A stretch of 64,000 nt of DNA from Ophioderma brevispina (GCA_023653785.1 JAMKCH010072584.1:1-64000), one strand, 5' to 3'. Positions 11,043 to 23,407 are shown, counted from the first letter of the stretch. Notes: generated from the sequence alone by a model not told the origin. Program-made: numbers and translations.

Positions 11043-11075
11043 GTGTAACGGCCGTGCGGATATTAGAGGAGAAGG
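11043..11075 (-). repeat. Short segment shared (inverted) with 4973-5006
   Basis: TGTAACGGCCGTGCG followed by ATATTAGAGGA matches the reverse complement of 4973-5006. It is present in copy 1 but not copy 2 of the 1.47-kb tandem repeat, so it probably belongs to a mobile element whose limits I cannot define. The rest of 10301-11470 shows no gene. Confidence 0.45.
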
Positions 11076-11469
11076 ATTTCAGTTTAGTGCGGGAGGGAAT
11101 GCGGCCGCAAAACCACAAAGTCAAAGTATGGAGTTTGGCTTTGGCAGCTGCAGACTAAGCGGACGTAAATTAAAATCCTTTAAAAAAGGGCATTGCACGG
11201 TCAATCGTTAAGGAATCATGTTTTGGCCAGTTTTGAAAAATCTTTTGTAACATTGATTAGGCTTTGTAATATTTTACAGTGTGAAATGAAAAAATAAGAT
11301 TTGATTTTGAGTAATTATATTATATTGCACATATTTGATTAAGATATAAATGGAGTAAGTGGTTGGTTTTGTAGAAAATGGTAGATTTAATTTGGTAAGT
11401 ATAGTCCCTCTATTGCAAATATTGGAAGAAAATGCAAACAATGCTGGTTTGCAAGGAATAAAGAAGCAA

Positions 11470-11541
11470 ATGACATAGTTTTATAGGTTTCATGAGTGGT
11501 TTATTTCTAATTTATACGATGTTTAACAATGGAAATAGATG
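11470..11541 (+). repeat. Flank repeat F, partial copy
   Basis: TTTCATGAGTGGTTTATTTC, then ATACGATG and AACAATGG, match the start of the satellite flank at 18540-18600 and 23460-23515. Here, as at 22690-22712, the flank is followed directly by a TA-flanked element beginning GGGTAA. Confidence 0.65.
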
Positions 11542-11543
11542 TA

Positions 11544-12840
11544 GGGTAAGCGGGGTACATATGGACCCCGGGCATTATGGAAACCCCCTTTGTAATCTTT
11601 TTAAACTGGGATGTAGTAGGAGTGTTCCTCATATTGCTACTTGAAAGAACACATTTGCAGCAACTGACTAAGAGTCGTTACCAGGAAGTTTGAGGCCAAG
11701 TGTAAACGTGCAGTTTATGTCCGGAGTTTAGGCGTGGTGCGCCTTTAGATAGGTATATCAATATATGACTTTGATCATAGTTGAAGTATATGAGGTATCA
11801 CTTTAAAGTCCTTTTATAATCTGGTGCAAATCGAAATTTTCTTCAGGGACACTCACCAGTGCGTATCCTTGGTGGTCTGAATGCTCAGTTTGTATGTCAG
11901 TGATTGCCTTAAAAACCCTCCCGAATAGTTAAGCCAGGTATCAGTCCTATGAGTCGATAAGACAAACTGTGATACGAGCCAACGTGACAGGTTCCTCGGG
12001 GAAGGGTTGCTATAAGAGTCACTGCAAATAGGGAACGCAAAAAAGTGTTGAGGGAAGCAGCTCTTTTCTCATGGGTGTCAGCGACTGTGATTTTTTTCTT
12101 GGGCGGATTCCGTCGGCGTGTCGGGGGCGTGTGGGACGAGCCTCCAGGTGGAGGCTCGCGTTGTCCTTCTGATCTTTGAGACAACTTGTTGATACTTTGA
12201 TACGCGCGGCTACAGGTGAATGTGATCATGCCCTATTCATTTCCACGTGGATCAGTATGATAGTGAGCATGAAGGATTGGCTAATTCATACTAGTGAGTA
12301 TGAGTTCACTGCCTCGTACAAATTCTAATTAATAAAATGAGTCGGGCCTGAGGATTAATTGGTGTATGTGTGAGTGTGCCTGGCGGGGGTAATGATGGAA
12401 CAAACCCATATTGATACCATGTAGACATTATGGGACCTGGCAAGGGGGTACAATATGGTCGACCTATCTATGTAGGAGGTCCATATTCAACACCCGCAAG
12501 GCCGCGGTATTGCAAATTAACAGGGTGTGGGAGAACGCGCATGCATAAGTGGTACGCGCAGGGGTTGGGGGTAAATATGGAGCACTACGCTTTGGCATAA
12601 AACTAAAGTCTTTGATAGCAATATCTTTTATTTGGTGTGACAGGGGAGAGGGACAGGTTTAGTTGTAGAGGCGAGAGCTCTTTTGGTTTTCGCTGTGTAC
12701 CTAACCCATGAACGACTTCAAAGCTGTTATCCAATGAGTATTGGTGATAAGGTAGGTCATAAAAAATTGGGATTACAAGTTAATCCGTTACCCACGATTC
12801 TTGGGGAAATTACGATCGTTGCTTAAGGGGGCCATTATAT
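11544..12840 (+). mobile_element. TA-flanked (Tc1/mariner-like) element, expanded or decayed copy
   Basis: It starts GGGTAAGCGGGGTACATATG after TA, like the element at 22713. The alignment continues in blocks: GAGTGTTCCTC with ATTGCTACTTGAAAGAACA, then the CCATGTAGA(A/C)CATT region, then ATATCTTT with ATTTGG, then AATTCTTGG-ACAAATTACG. About 600 bases between 11700 and 12340 have no match in the shorter copy. The right terminus is not clear. Short open frames inside have no recognisable transposase. Confidence 0.5.
12137..12158. repeat. Strong GC-rich hairpin
   Basis: CGAGCCTCCA and TGGAGGCTCG form 10-bp perfect arms around a two-base centre. It lies within the block that is unique to this copy of the TA-flanked element. 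Confidence 0.75.
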
Positions 12841-13335
12841 ACCAGCTTGTGGTATTGAAGGATGATTGCGCGTGTGTCAAAAAATTATACGAAAAGGTTC
12901 CCATATCGCTAAGGACGATTTGGGGAGAGAAGGTTGTTGAATTTTACGAGTGTGGTAATATATGTGTCAGTTTATTTTCAAGGGTGACTGGCGAACAAAT
13001 GATAAAGCGAAATGTGTGGGATTCAGGTTTCCGGGGAAATGGGCTTTAACTTGTTCGGCGTGGTGTACGGTGAACATAGTAGAGTTATCTATTGGATTTG
13101 GAGCGGACAGCAACTTCTACGCTACAGAGGCATTTTTCGAGGAGAGAATGAGCGCTACCGCTCACGCACAGAACGAAGTTCCGCATTGAAAGTAGATGCG
13201 ACACGTATTATATAAGCCGACATAGCTAACGACAGAATTAAGCGAGGTGTACAATGACTAGACTCAGAATTTTGGTTGCGTATGATTCAATTGTATACAT
13301 CGTTCAGAATCATGTTTAATGCTATTCCAATCAAT
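12841..13335. other. Unrecognised stretch
   Basis: Three overlapping + strand open frames (12801-13215) sit here, none longer than 82 codons and none with a known domain. No repeat partner was found in the window. I see nothing else. Confidence 0.35.
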
Positions 13336-14277
13336 TAGATTTATGATAAGTATCCCTAGAGGGCGCTGTTTCAAAATGGGGGTGCCTAAATTAGCGCCTA
13401 AAAGCTGCCTAAAATAAGGCCTTTTTGGGACCGTTATCAATTAATTATTATGAATACGAGTATAAAATCAATGTGAGAGTTTGAAGGTATTGTGTACATT
13501 TCAAGATGCCTGAACAAGATTACTTTGTCCAACCTGTGGGGAAATGTGGGGACCTTCTCGTAGAGGACGTTTTTCAAAATGGACGCCACAAATTCCAGAA
13601 AATGGTATATTTAAGCTAGAAAATGATATCTGAAGAATCAAAGAAATCAATTTTGGGGGTATTTCGGAATGAGGCCTTTTATATAATGATATTAAATTAA
13701 AATAGAATTTATGGATTAGGATACATAGAGGGCGCTTTTTCAAAATGGCCGCCAAATTCCAGCAAGACCAGTAGTAAGTATATTAACAGCTACTGAGGAA
13801 TCGAATATCACTTTGGGGTTTTTGTCTTAATGCTTGTATTGTGTAATGCTATATCAATCACAACGATTTATGATAATTGCCCAGAGGGCGCGTTTTCAAA
13901 GGGCTGCCCAAAAATTCAAGAGAAAAAGAGACATATAAAGATTTAAAAAAAAGCCATCTAAGATTCAAATGAAATCACTTTTGGGTGTCTTATGGTAATA
14001 CCGCTATTATAAGCAATTGTAATAATATGATAGGTACCACTAGAGGTTTTTTATTCAAAATTGCAACCAAAATTCCATATAATAATAGCCCTTTTTGGGG
14101 GACGTTATCAATGCATTATTGAAAAATGCGAGATTATAATCAAAGTGAAGAAAGGTATTCGTTATATTTTCAAGGATGCTCAGATTGTATAGGTCCGACC
14201 TCTGTTCAATTGTGGGAAAATCTCGCCTACAGGCGTTTTTAAAAAAGGGCCATCAAAATTACAAAAATGGCTATACC

Positions 14278-15050
14278 TCGTCTACCTCGTTCACCTTAGG
14301 TTTTTCCCCGGCTTGTATAAACCCCTTTTTTTGGTGCCCAAATTATTTAATGTAATTGTCAAAGAAGGACATTTTTCCGCTCCTTTTAATCCAAAAAAAA
14401 AAACATCCACCGGGGTATTAAGTTAAGATACAGGGTGATACGAATGAGGATGGGGGGGGGGTGGGCCCCCCCTCCGGAAGGAGAAGTTCCAACTGCCCTA
14501 ACACACAGGGGACATCACAGACACTTGATTTTGGTACCAATAGAGAGCTATGGTCCTCCGCTTTATATTGATACCAAAATGAGATCCAACATGCCTAGCA
14601 TTACGTACGTCACAATGACGTCAAAAGTTCGCATATCAGAAAAAATTCAGTTCATAGACACACACAGTGAAAAATTCCTTTTTTGCCAAAAGGGTTAGTC
14701 GAAAATCAGATTTTCATGCGGGTTTTTTCACTGATGGAAATGAATAGTTTTATATAATGACAGCATTTTAGAGCTATAATAAGGGTGTTTGATTCGCTAA
14801 AAATGCGAAAATATCAATTTCCACACTATATTCAGATTTTGTACTTTCCTCACAATATGACGTCATGCTGAAGTCATAATGGGGATGTTAGTACTTATTT
14901 GGTACCAATGGAAAGAAGAAAAGGAATTCGGGTGTTCAGAACGAAAATCAGGGGGGGGGTCCTAAAATTTTTTTGACCCCCCCCCCCCCCTTGGGAGTTT
15001 TTTTGTTAATAAAAATGGCTCAGGTAGACGAGGGTGAAGCTAATATAGCC
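14278..15050. mobile_element. Insertion nested in the FB1 left arm
   Basis: The subrepeat text breaks at AAAATGGCTATA and resumes at about TAATATAGCC. The intervening block starts CCTCGTCTACCTCGTTCACC and ends with the inverted AGGTAGACGAGGGTGAAG, giving short terminal inverted repeats of 12 or more bases. It holds GGTACCAAT words twice and G/C homopolymer runs. The exact ends and the target duplication are unclear. Confidence 0.45.
14951..14991. repeat. Opposed G-run and C-run
   Basis: A run of nine or more G, then TCCTAAAATTTTTTTGA, then a run of about 14 C. The two homopolymers can pair as a hairpin. A second G-run occurs at 14453-14461. Lengths may be unreliable in the assembly. Confidence 0.6.
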
Positions 15051-15140
15051 ATCGCAAGAGTAGTAACATGATATTCAATTTTGATGTATATTGATTATAT
15101 TGTTGTATATTTAGGAGTGCGTTTTTTAATGGTTGCCAAA

Positions 15141-17279
15141 ATTTAATATGTTCTTTCTTTATACATTTCAGAATAAACTATAGACATTTTATCTAATAAT
15201 TTCGGGGTCACCCCCTAATGACGGGATTGGATGGTTCAGCCTTAATTGAAGGAGGGAGATTTTATATTAGGAATTGCCCTCCTTCAGCGGTTTCAATAAT
15301 CTACAGGTATAGTAATTTACAATCTGAAATGTAAAAAACCCTTATATGACATTGACACAGGCGGTGGCGGCCACTTCTTCAATAGCGCAAACATGCGCAC
15401 GAGTCATGGGACGAGCCTGAACAGTGACGGGAATTTGAAGTCCACTGTGCGTCGTTTATAAATCGATCAGTGATGGAGAGTGGGAATTCCGAGTTACGAG
15501 CCGCGACCGTTAAATTGCCCTGCTGTAGACGGTTGGGCATGTAATTGTGATGCAAAAACTATCATCAAATAGTTTTTAAAGACCGGACCATGAGAGGATT
15601 GCATACATGCAGGTCAACGAATCATTCAACGGTGGTGCATAGGCTAACCTGGTACCGGGCCTGGTACGGGCCTGGTACAGTGTCCGCAGCTATTAAATAA
15701 CGGGTGACCCTGCGATTTTGGAACATGAGGGTTTAACTTCACAAAAGCGAGCCTCGTTCAAAAATGGATCCCGTTTTACCGTTATTCAGTACCAAAAAAA
15801 TACTTAGACTGGAGTTGATTATTCAACTCCAACGGATTTTGAGTGGAAACATATTGATATAAAACATATTTTCGACTTAGAAATTTGTCCAGTTGTGATT
15901 ACGTGCTCTAACTATGGGATACGGCAAACAAAAAACGAAGCTATCTTGGCCGGCCCCCTGATGACAGCAGTTTTTGAAAGAGCGCCTCTAGGGCACAAAA
16001 TCAAAATCCTCGCAGTGAAATAGCATTCTACAGATAGAGGAGAACGATCGCAGTGAGATACAACCTAGATGATCTACCAGGACCAACCTTTATAATGATG
16101 ACAAAGCAAGCAGTGTCTGTTTAGACAAAGTTGATTTTTGGAGGTATTGGTCTATTCTGAATGTGTTCGTTAGCTGGCAGGGCGAATGTTAAAAAGCAAA
16201 AAGAGGGGAGCGCCACTCCTATCATTCGCCAACGTATTCGTCTGCACGGGGAATAAGGATGGCGTAGACCACCAGTCTACGTAGAGTAGTGAAACAAAGG
16301 ACCGTCTTTTATGGTTGGGAGGCATCTTTTCTCTGAAAATTTGTATTTTAACAATACGTGGGTGTCTAATATTATTAGTAGGTGCACTTTTATTTATACT
16401 GGTATTTGATAATAATTAATGATATCATTTTTCAACTATTAGATAGCTGTTTTAGCTTTAATATGTCATATCTGGAATTTGTCGGCTCATTGTCTATTAC
16501 TTTTAGGGTAATAATATCTAACATATTTGGTATCAACTGAAAGGCATAGTTCATTGTATTCCAATTTGCGCAAAGATCATTAACATCGGTGAGTAATAGA
16601 CCGAGCTACAGTCGTGTGAATCAGATAGTCTGTTGTTGCGCTTCTGTCCAAGGATTTCACATAAAATGAAGGCGTAAGAAGCAACTCAGGTCAAGAAGAA
16701 GAAGAAAATCGGATATTATTGACTGCAGAATAAATGTGGCGCTATTTAAACCCCACAAAAATTCAGTCAACAATTACCATCAAGGACCTCCTCTTAGACA
16801 TTTGTAAGTCCTCATCACTCATAAAAATCATTTGAAAAATAAATTCACGTGCTTACATGATCGTTGATGGAGGATGAATGAATATACCATATGAAGGAAC
16901 AGGAAATTGGTGACAACTTTTGAGATTGAAAGTTTGTCTATATTTGCAGACAAAAATATTGCCATCTTGCAAAAAAAGGGTTTCTTATGAAAACTTTCCA
17001 TGTTTCACTGGATTTAAACCTTAAGGTACCCTTCTTATTTGACATAAACCTAGACGTACCCTTTCATTCTGGGGAGTCATTTGCTAATTAGCTGGCCGCC
17101 GTGCATTCAAAGGGTTATCCGTGGATAGAGGTAAACGCTGACTACTTGATTCCAAAAGAATAGAATGTAGATCGGCCCTATAATTATTCCGATTGAAGTA
17201 TCTTGCAGCAATTAAAGATAATGAAATAAGCCTTTGCCGATGATACCACATATGTTAGATATATGTTATTTTTCCATTA
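15141..17279. other. FB1 interior without recognisable genes
   Basis: No open frame of useful length and no transposase-like motif is visible. A hairpin GAAGGAGGG / CCCTCCTTC lies at 15248-15285 and another, CGTAGAC / GTCTACG, at 16263-16281. If FB1 ever coded for a protein here, it is lost. Confidence 0.45.
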
Positions 17280-18440
17280 AATTCAAAATGGCGCACCATA
17301 AATCGGGTCAATTTTTTTTTTTTACTTCACTCTGTCGATAAAAAAAAAAATCTTTAAATATTTCATCACTTTGATTTATATTTGAATTGATAATAATTGA
17401 AAAAAGCCCCCAAAACGCTAATGTATGGAATTTGGGCAGCCATTGTGAAAAAGCGCCTGTAGGTGCTACTTATCAAAATTGAAATATTGGAATAGCATAA
17501 TACAATAAATAGCATTAAGAAGCAACCGAAAGTTGATTTAATTGGACTCTTACGATGGCAGTTTTTAGTTTAATAGGCCAATTTTCTGAATTTTGGCGGC
17601 CATTTGAAAAACGCCCTGTAGCGAGATTCCCCCACTTCACAGAGTTGAACCAAAATAATCTTGTTCAGCATTATTGAAAATGTAAAACCACATACCTTCA
17701 AAAATCTTCACATTGATTTATACTTGACTTCCAAATAATTAATGAGAACGGTCCCAAAAAGGGCTATATATGGTAATTTTGGCAGCCATTTTGAAAAAAA
17801 AAAAACGACCCCTCTACGGACTTATATAATATTCTATTGGGGATAGCATTACATAATAATTAGCATTAAGAATACCCTAAAATTGATTTCATATTAATTA
17901 TAGATAGCTGTTTTTAGCTTTAATATGCAATTTTCTGGAATTTTGCGGGGCCATTTTTAAAAACGCCCTCTAGCGAGAGTTCCCACATTTCCCATTAAAT
18001 AATCATTAAAGTAAAGAGGTTGGACAAAATAACGTGTTCAGTATCCCTCCAAAATATAAACAAATACTTCAAACATATTCACTTTGTATTTTATACCTTG
18101 TATTTCAATAATAATTAATGATACGGTCCCAAAAAAGGCTATTATACAGAATTTAGGCAGGCCATTTTGAAAAAAAGCGCCCTCAGGGGTAATATCATTA
18201 ATGCTAATTTTTGAAATAGCATTACATAATAATTAGCATTAAGAAATACCCTAAATTGCGTTCATATTAATTATTAGTAGCTGTTTTGCTTTAATATGCA
18301 ATTTGCTGGAAATTTTGCGGCCATTTTTAAAAAAAAACCGCCCTCTAGCGAGAGTTTCCCCCACATTTCCCAGAGGTTGGGACCCAAAAATTCTGTTCAG
18401 CACCCCTGAAAGTACAAGAAAATACCTTCAACCTTTCCCC
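17280..18440 (-). repeat. Foldback element FB1, right arm of tandem subrepeats
   Basis: This arm is the reverse complement of the left arm. GGCGGCCATTTTGAAAAA-CGCCCTCTAG cores occur near 17283, 17442, 17595, 17782, 17945, 18153 and 18320. GAACGGTCCCAAAAAGGGCTAT matches the left arm's CTTTTTGGGACCGTT. Together the arms bound an element of about 5.1 kb. Confidence 0.75.
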
Positions 18441-18489
18441 AAAACTTTAGAATGCGGGACTTAATTTTGAAAAAACACTATATTACCCT

Positions 18490-19466
18490 ATAATTAGAAA
18501 TTGAATCATTTGTTGGATACAATGGTTTTGACATAGTTTTATCGTTTCATATGAGTGGTTTATTTCTATTTAATACGATGTTGTAACAATGGAATAGTGT
18601 ATTTATAATTATGAATTGCGTCATTGTCGAACAATGGTTTGCCATTACAAGTATCATGGGAGTCACTGTGAGGTACAATACAGAGTTAGATTAATAAGAT
18701 TATCTGGTACAAACGAAAGTGACCAAAAAACCTATTATTCCCTACTTCTTGATTCACTTTAAGCTGTGTATAGTTTTAAAAAAAGAAGGAAAGGAAAAAA
18801 GGGGCAAATAAAAAAAAGATATAAAAAACAGAATAACGGCACATCTTACTGATAACAAACAGCTCAACAAGAACAAAACTAAAAACAAACAATAAAACAA
18901 ATCAAAACTTATTCATAACCGATTTCGAACCCTGTTAATAATATTAACACACACACGTTGATTTGTCGAATTTTAAGGGGCTAACATTAAGTAACACTTC
19001 TACATGTTAATACAAGCGTGATGTTAACAAAATAACGCTAGTGTTATACGAAACTTCAATTCAACACTCGTGATTATCATAGTTAACATATGGTGGGTTA
19101 TTTTGACAGCACATGATAGCATTTGTTTCGATATAGGAAATGTGTATACTTGTAGGCCACTTGAGGTTTAATGAATTTGGTGAAGTGTGGAATAGTAAAA
19201 AACACACGTACATGCCCACATTTCTCCAAAAAGTCCACAAAATGTCGAATACGTCACTAGGACGCGGCCGAAGATTATGCACATGGTGCACTTAACACAT
19301 GCCAACCACAAATTAAAATTTGTAGCCATTATGATTGCATGTGCACAAACATGGCAATCACTGCACATGCCAGACATTTGAAGGTACGCGGGCAGAGATG
19401 GTAATTTGTCATGCGACGTCAGTGCGATTGAACACTGAACAGGTTTACTGGTAGTTCCACCTCGAT
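18490..19466 (+). repeat. Satellite flank repeat F, copy 1
   Basis: It aligns over its whole length with 23408-24397. Shared anchors include TTTCATATGAGTGGTTTATT, AACAGCTCAACAAGAACAAA, ACAAAATAACGCTAGTGTTA, TCTCCAAAAAGTCCA and GCACAAACATGGCAATCACT. Both copies lead directly into satellite DNA, so flank and array were duplicated together. Open frames on either strand are inconsistent between copies and are not called. Confidence 0.85.
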
Positions 19467-19656
19467 GCTTTGTGACGAGTGGCCAGCTCACTCAAAACTC
19501 TACTCAGAAAACCCAGGGCCCCAAATTCTACTGTGGACGGAGCGAGTGGCCAACTTACTCCAAACCTATATACTCAGCAAGGCCAGGGCCCTAATCTGCT
19601 GCGTGACGAGTGGCCACCTTACTCCTAACTACTCAGCAAAGCAAGGGCCTCAAATC

Positions 19657-19808
19657 CAGGGCGTGGAGCGAGGGTGGAGGGGGCAGAGAGGGCGTGCGCC
19701 TCCCAGTTAATTCTGCAAACATTCTTGACGAAATCAGACCATTTGGACAAGTTTCAACCTTCCGCCCCCGCTACTTTTTGACGTTTTTCAAATTCGGGAT
19801 CCGCCCCG
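19657..19808. mobile_element. hAT-like MITE in array 1
   Basis: It begins CAGGGCGTGG and ends GGATCCGCCCCG, near-inverted ends of the CAGGGGCGGATCC type. The interior includes CATTTGGACAAGTTTCAACC and CTACTTTTTGACGTTTTTCA. The same insertion at the same monomer position lies at 24583-24729, so it preceded duplication of the array. Confidence 0.6.
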
Positions 19809-20214
19809 AATATACTGGCATGTGACGAGTAGACACATTCTAACTCCTACAGCTAAAGCCAGGGCCCAAATTACATTGGACGAGTGGCCACCACACTCCC
19901 CACAAACAACTTACTCAGTCAAAGCCAGGGCCCAAAATCTACTGTGTTACGAATGGTCACCTTACTCCTCAGCAAAAAGCAAGGACTCTGAAAGTGTGTG
20001 ACGATTGGCCACCTCACTCCAAACCTAATCAGCAAGCCAGCAGGGCCCCAATATACTGTGATGAGTGGCCCCCTCTACTCAAAAAAAAAAAACAAAAAAC
20101 CTCCTCAGCAAAGACAGTGCCCCAAATTCTACTGTGTGACGAGTGGCCACCTCACTGGAGAACCTATCACAGGCAAAGCCAGGGCCCACATCGATCTCGT
20201 GACGAATGGCAACC

Positions 20215-20472
20215 AAGGTCAAATTTCCAGTTGATCCCAGTTTGAAAGCTGTTCCATTTTCCGTGACGGAATTAACTGGTTTCAACTGTTTTAAACTGTT
20301 TGTAACTGTCTTAACTGCGTGCAACTGGTCAGTAAAAACCCTAGTTGAAAATTGTTCCATTTTCAGTCACGGAATCAACTTTTTCAACTGGATTCAACTG
20401 GATCAACTGGATTTCAAATGGTTTCAGTTGAAAACCAGTTAACCTGGGATTCAACTGGAATTTTGACCGGGG
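20215..20472. mobile_element. MITE with AACTGG-rich body, present only in array 1
   Basis: Left GGTCAAATTTCCAGTTGATC and the reverse complement of the right end, GGTCAAAATTCCAGTTGAAT, form terminal inverted repeats. AACC is duplicated at 20211-20214 and 20473-20476. The equivalent monomer in array 2 (25102-25105) has a single AACC and no insertion, giving a clean empty site. The body is a run of degenerate TTCAACTGG / AACTG words. Confidence 0.8.
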
Positions 20473-22404
20473 AACCTCACTTAAACCTAATCAGCAAAGC
20501 CAGAGCCCTAATCTAATGTATGACGAGTGGCCACCTTACTCCCAGCTACTCAGCAAAGCCAGAAAACCAATTCGTACTTTTGTGACGAGTGGGCCACCCT
20601 TATGCCAAACCTATTCGGAAAAGGCAGGGCTCCAAAATCTGGTGACGGTGGCCCAATTCACTCGAAAACTTTATTCACAAAGCCATCACCCCCAAATTAC
20701 ATTGTGACGAGTGGCCACATCACTCTAAACCTATCAGCAAATCCAGGGCCGCAAATTCTGAAGGAATGGCCACATCACTATTAAACCAACCGAATCAGGC
20801 AAAGCCAGGGTCAAAATTGACTGTGAGGAGTGGCTACACTCCTAATCCAAACATATCAGCAAAACCAGGGCCTCAAATCACTGTGCGACGAAAGGCCACA
20901 TCACTCCAAACTAATCAGCAAAGCCATGCCATGACCGTTTAAACTATACGTGTGTGGGACGAAATACCCACCTCCCTCCAAAATATACACAGCAAAGAAC
21001 CCCAAATCTGTGTGAGATTGGCACACCTCACTTCAAAGAATCAGCAAAGCCCAGGCCCTACACTACCTGCGGGACGAATGGCCACGTTAATCCATACAAC
21101 GATCGCCAAAGCCAGGGCAAAAAATACGTGTGAACGAGGGCCACCTCACTCCAACCTATCTCAGGGAATCCAAGGCCCAAAATCATGTGACGAGGGGCCA
21201 TCTTACTCCAAACCTACTCAGCAAAGAGAGGCCCCTAATCTACTGTGTGACGAGGGGCCACCTCACTCCAAACCCAATCAGAAAAGCCAGAGTCAAAATC
21301 TGGGTGCACGAGTGGACACCTCACTCCAAACTACTAAGCAAAGCCAGTGGTCCCAAATTACTGTGTGCCTAGTGGCCACTTCCCCCAACCTACGCCGCAA
21401 AACCAGGGCCCCAAATCTGTGTGACGAAAGGCCACCTCACTCCAAACTAAACACCAAAGCTAGGACCACAAATCTGCTGTTGGACGAAATGCCCAACTAA
21501 CACTCCAAAAAACACAGCAAAGCCAGGCCCCTAATCTAATGTATGACGAGTGGCCACCTTCTCCAGCTACTCAGCAAAAACCAGGACAACCCAATTCTAC
21601 ATTTGTGACGGTGGTTGGTCATCGTCACTTCCAACTACTCAGAAAACCCAGGCCCCAAATCTACTGTTTGCGACGTGACCACCTCACTCCAAAACTACTA
21701 GCAAACCCCAGTGCCCCAAATTCTACTGTGTACGAGTGGCCACCTCACTCCAAACCTAATCAGCAAACCCAGGGCCCGAAATCTACGGTGTGATGGTCGT
21801 GGCCACCTCACTTCAAACCTAATCAGCTATAAGCTAGGGCCTAATTGAATTAATGACGACTGGTCCACCTTACTCCCAAACTCACTCAACAAAACCAGGG
21901 CCCCCAAATCTACTTAGAGTGGCCACGTCAAGGCTAAACCAATCAGCAAAGCCAGGGTCAAAATTGACTGTGAGGAGTGGCCCATCACTCCAAACCTACT
22001 TTGCAAAACCCAGGGCCCCAATCTACTTTGTGACAAGGCCACAACCTCACTGCAAACCTACTCAGCAACCCAGGGCCCCAAATCTATTGTGTGAAGAGTG
22101 GCCACCTCACTTCAAACTACGCAGCAAAGCCAGGCCCCAATTCTACTTGGAAGAGATGGCCCATTCAACTCCAAACCTATCAACAAACCAGGGCCTCCAA
22201 TTCAAGGTGTGAAGAGTTGCCACCTCATTCCAACCAAATTTGCAAACCCAGGGTCCAAATTCTATGTGTTGTAACAAGTGACCACCTCACTCCAAACCTC
22301 TCAGCAAAACCAGGCCCCCAAATCTACAGTGTGACGAAGCCACCTCACTCAAAACTACACAGAAAGCCAGTGTGAATAATAGTAATTTCATATAGATTAG
22401 GCAC

Positions 22405-22689
22405 ACAATCGATTTCTTACCTTGTATTTGGCTACAGGAACTGTACTTAAAAAAGAAAAAAAGGTGATTTGATTTGCTTATATTTCAAATGTAATAACAT
22501 AGGCTGAATTTGGTATTTGCTTTCCTATACGAAATTAGGCAAATTGCACAATTTTGTACCAAATAAACATTTCTCAGCTTAATCCTTCAGATGGGGATAT
22601 TTAGGATGGAAAGCTTTACACAGGGCAAAAATCAGTACTTTCGATTGTTAAGGGACACCTGATATTGACAAGTTTCGTTGCACCTTTAA
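22405..22689 (+). mobile_element. TTAA-flanked MITE family A, copy 2 (left end missing)
   Basis: Matches 1431-1783 through GCTTATATTTCA, ATAGGCTGAATTTGGTATTT, GGCAAAAATCAGTAC and ending CGTTGCACCTTTAA. The right TTAA is at 22686-22689 and runs into ACGATG of flank repeat F. The left end abuts the broken end of satellite array 1, so the junction at about 22375-22405 is a rearrangement breakpoint. Confidence 0.65.
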
Positions 22690-22712
22690 TACGATGTGTA
22701 ACATAAGATGTA

Positions 22713-23404
22713 GGGTAAAGGCGGGGTTAATATGGACCCCCGGAGGCATTATGGAACCCCCTGGCCTTTTAACTGGGGATGGTAGAGTGTTCCTCCTATT
22801 GCTACTTGAAAGAACATCATTTGACAACTGAAATTCAGTTCTTAACGGAGGGTAGTGTCCTTAAAGTTATAAGACTAAAATATTTTAAATTAAAATTGTA
22901 AACACGTTTGGCTCTTTATGTCAGTTGATGCCTGTAAAACATCCCCATTTTATCGTGAGCCTCGGTCTGGAGGTTTTACCATGGCATTCCCCATGGTCAG
23001 TACATGAATCAGATTCCGAGCTTACATCTAATTAAAAACGGCTTGGGATAATTGGTGTATGTGTGGATCTGGGGGTAATATGGCACCCTATATTCCCATG
23101 TAGAACATTTCTGGGACGAGGGCAATAAGGACCATATGAGGTCCATACTACCCCGCCCTATTGCAAAAACAGGGTGGTCCATATTGCCGACGAATGGGGT
23201 AATAGGGACCCTTTGCAAAAAAAAGCTTGAAAAGCCTATATCTTTATTTGGTTAGAGATGAATGAATATCTTTTGGTCGTACTACGGTACCCATTGACCA
23301 AAGCTTTCAATTGATAATGCAAAAGTCATTGAAGAATAAAATACAATTCTTGGACAAATTACGCATCTTGATTACGGGCTTCCATATGACCCCCGCCTTT
23401 ACCA
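22713..23404. mobile_element. TA-flanked Tc1/mariner-like non-autonomous element (692 bp)
   Basis: The left end GGGTAAAGGCGGGGTTAATA and the reverse complement of the right end, TGGTAAAGGCGGGGGTCATA, form terminal inverted repeats. TA lies on each side (22711-22712 and 23405-23406). The uninterrupted flank at 18593-18612 (AATAGTGTATTTATAATTAT) acts as the empty site and has one TA. A TA duplication is the mark of Tc1/mariner insertion. No transposase frame is visible. A related longer copy is at 11544-12840. Confidence 0.7.
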
Positions 23405-23407
23405 TAT

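Larger units (their letters stand above)
13340..15140 (+). repeat. Foldback element FB1, left arm of tandem subrepeats
   Basis: Subrepeats of about 160-190 bp recur with the core AGAGGGCGC-TTTTTCAAAATGGCCGCC in variants near 13355, 13545, 13728, 13882, 14040, 14230 and 15118. Two monomer types alternate: one with GGGACCGTTATCAATTAATTA and GAACAAGATTA, the other with ATATTTAAGC and AATTTTGGGG. The arm is interrupted by an insertion at about 14278-15050. It is the inverted partner of 17280-18440. Confidence 0.75.
19467..22375 (+). repeat. 61-bp satellite (SatG), array 1
   Basis: A monomer of about 60-61 bp is repeated roughly 40 times. Its consensus runs GTGACGAGTGGCCACC, then TCACTCCAAACC, TACTCAGCAAAGCCAGGG and CCCCAAATCTACTGT. 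This array has many one-base gains and losses relative to array 2. It is interrupted by a hAT-like MITE (19657-19808) and a second MITE (20215-20472). Variant monomers, such as one with TTACTCCCAGCTACTCAG, recur in the same order as in array 2, showing segmental duplication. Confidence 0.92.

Noticed and set aside
19467..22375. CRISPR-like array
   Set aside because: Units are contiguous satellite monomers without unique spacers, in a eukaryotic setting.
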